Positions 6,427 to 7,440 of a stretch of 7,440 bases of DNA are shown here, in pieces (the first letter of the stretch is position 1; every line of letters begins with the position of its first letter). The translations under genes were made by a program, and so were the position numbers. This DNA is from a bacterium (GTDB lineage: Bacteria; ARS69): assembly GCA_025774865.1 (NCBI GenBank), contig JALGZO010000474.1, positions 1 to 7,440 on the forward strand. The letters run 5' to 3'. A model generated the notes under the pieces. That model was not told the origin of the DNA and searched no databases. It worked only from the letters and a program-made list of their open reading frames with translations.

Positions 6427-7182
6427 TTAGCGGTAGAGGGCCTTGATCGCGCCGAAGCTCGCACCAAGCACCGGCGTCGGCCGCACGAAGAAGCCCACGT
6501 TGTCGACCTGACCTTCGAAGTTCCAACCCGCGCCGCCGATGCGGATCTTCGTGATGGCCTTCGGCTCGGCGAGAGTGCGCATTTGCGCCAGCAGATCGAA
6601 CGACTGCGGGACCCAGGTGTCCGCCGGAACCTGCGTCGAGTACACGATCCCGTCGCCGCCGGCGACGATCTCCCCGTGGGGAGCCGGTTCCGTCGCCCCG
6701 TCGATCCATTCGTAGTAACCGTGCTGCCAGTACCGTTCCCGGTCACCGTCGTCGGTGAAGTAGACGACGATCGAGACCGGATACTCCCAATCGTCGGCCG
6801 TCTGGCCGCTGCCGCCGAGATCGTGGTAGAGCACCTTCACGTCGAGGGTGAGGCCGAGAAACTCCACCTGCGAAACGTTGATCATCGGGTTGCACACTTG
6901 TTCGATCCCGGTCCAGTCCCCGCTGGGACCGCTATTCCATCGATGCCACGACGTGGACCACGAGCCAGGCATCGTCGGACCGTTGTCCTGCGCCGACGTG
7001 ACCACGGAGCCCTCGTCGAGAGTGCCCCACCACGTCTCGAGAATCGTCCAGCTCACCGGACACAAGTCGTCGTCAATCGCGTCGAACCCTCCTTCGAAAT
7101 CTCCATTATGGAACACGTTCGTCGATCCCGCCGGCGCCGTCAGCAAGAGGACGGCGGCCGCGGTCGCAAGGAGCCGCATCAT
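6427..7182 (-). CDS. Secreted protein, carbohydrate-binding-module-like, with C-terminal GAIKALYR
   Basis: The 251-residue product has a Sec signal peptide (MMRLLATAAAVLLLTAPA, likely cut after Ala18). The mature part begins NVFHNGDFEGGFD and ends its fold with GWNFEGQVDNVGF (219-231). This NGDFE...GxVDNV frame is typical of jelly-roll modules related to CBM families 4/9/22 and of many exported proteins of unknown role. The body is rich in Trp and Tyr. Cys41 and Cys97 could form a disulfide. I see no catalytic motif and cannot name a ligand. After a Pro-containing linker the protein ends LGASFGAIKALYR, a short basic-aromatic tail outside the fold that may be a sorting or processing signal. 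ATG 7182 follows a full AAGGAGG (7196-7190 on the minus strand) 7 bases upstream; a second ATG directly follows. The upstream region is shared with a possible divergent gene. Confidence 0.82.
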   Translation of the reverse strand: MMRLLATAAAVLLLTAPAGSTNVFHNGDFEGGFDAIDDDLCPVSWTILETWWGTLDEGSVVTSAQDNGPTMPGSWSTSWHRWNSGPSGDWTGIEQVCNPMINVSQVEFLGLTLDVKVLYHDLGGSGQTADDWEYPVSIVVYFTDDGDRERYWQHGYYEWIDGATEPAPHGEIVAGGDGIVYSTQVPADTWVPQSFDLLAQMRTLAEPKAITKIRIGGAGWNFEGQVDNVGFFVRPTPVLGASFGAIKALYR

Positions 7183-7320
7183 GGACGAGCCTCCTTCCGG
7201 TGGATCGGGGCTTCCGGACGCGTCCCGGGCTGTCCGTGAGATCTGACCGGAGGTCCCATCATCGTGGAGCAGGGTCTCGGAGAAAGGCGCGGCGGTCCAT
7301 GATGGAAGACAGGAAGAGAC

Positions 7321-7440
7321 ATGATCGTCATCAGTGCCGAGGAAGGTGGCCCCACTCGCGGGATCCTCAGCGCGAGAGGAAAATCCGGTTGGAGGGAAGA
7401 CGGGGCCATTGTGCTCGAGCGAATCGTTCAGGAGTTCTAC
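7321..7440 (+). CDS. Possible start of a gene running off the right edge
   Basis: An ATG at 7321 follows AGGAAG (7311-7316) by 4 bases and opens a frame of 40 codons that is still open at the window end. An in-frame TGA at 7300-7302 excludes a longer upstream start. The peptide (MIVISAEEGGPTRGILSARG, later IVLERIVQEFY) has no recognisable family and is too short to judge. The frame would be divergent from the secreted-protein gene with 138 bases between the starts. It could be chance. Confidence 0.35.
   Translation, partial: MIVISAEEGGPTRGILSARGKSGWREDGAIVLERIVQEFY

Noticed and set aside
6583-7239. 218-residue plus-strand ORF opposite the secreted-protein gene
   Set aside because: It is antisense to a gene with signal peptide, perfect ribosome site and fold motifs; its own product is Arg/Val-rich and unlike any family I know.
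1-7440. Search by eye for CRISPR repeats, tRNA or rRNA segments, insertion-sequence ends, attachment sites and toxin-antitoxin pairs
   Set aside because: I saw no regularly spaced repeats, conserved RNA-gene segments, terminal inverted repeats with transposase, or paired small genes that would support any of these.

Overview
The window is high-GC DNA (about 62-64% in the genes I counted) from a Gram-negative bacterium. It encodes an outer-membrane TonB-dependent receptor, two lipoproteins with signal-peptidase-II sites and a Sec-exported protein. The mix of TonB receptor, DUF4382 plus carboxypeptidase-regulatory-like lipoprotein, sulfatase-like lipoprotein and a secreted jelly-roll-like protein ending in GAIKALYR suggests an uncultured lineage near the FCB group (Eisenbacteria- or Gemmatimonadota-like). 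That placement is inference; there is no rRNA or other phylogenetic marker here.

Layout, left to right: (1) minus strand 1-1975, the 5' part and most of a TonB-dependent receptor, running off the left edge close to its C-terminus; it has no ATG/GTG/TTG at the expected start and may begin at an ATC. (2) A doubtful small minus-strand ORF, 2063-2404. (3) Plus strand 2474-3853, a lipoprotein of the sulfatase/alkaline phosphatase superfamily with Thr where sulfatases have the modified Cys. (4) Minus strand 3879-4415, a zinc-ribbon membrane protein with a bPH2-like domain, convergent with the sulfatase-like gene across a 25-base gap. (5) A 311-base, lower-GC divergent intergenic region with three TGACGT motifs. 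(6) Plus strand 4727-5623, a DUF4382/carboxypeptidase-regulatory-like lipoprotein. (7) Minus strand 5748-6206, a tandem CBS-domain protein. (8) Minus strand 6427-7182, a secreted protein with a CBM-like fold pattern. (9) Plus strand 7321 to the right edge, the start of a possible further gene.

Most genes are singly transcribed, with alternating strands and hairpins between convergent or successive genes. I see no operon, phage, insertion sequence, CRISPR array, toxin-antitoxin or defence system. The common thread is the cell envelope: five products are predicted to be exported or in a membrane. No pathway links them, and I do not think the window holds a clear new multi-gene system. The points most worth checking are the receptor's start codon, the changed nucleophile of the sulfatase-like protein, the TGACGT cluster and the C-terminal motif of the secreted protein.
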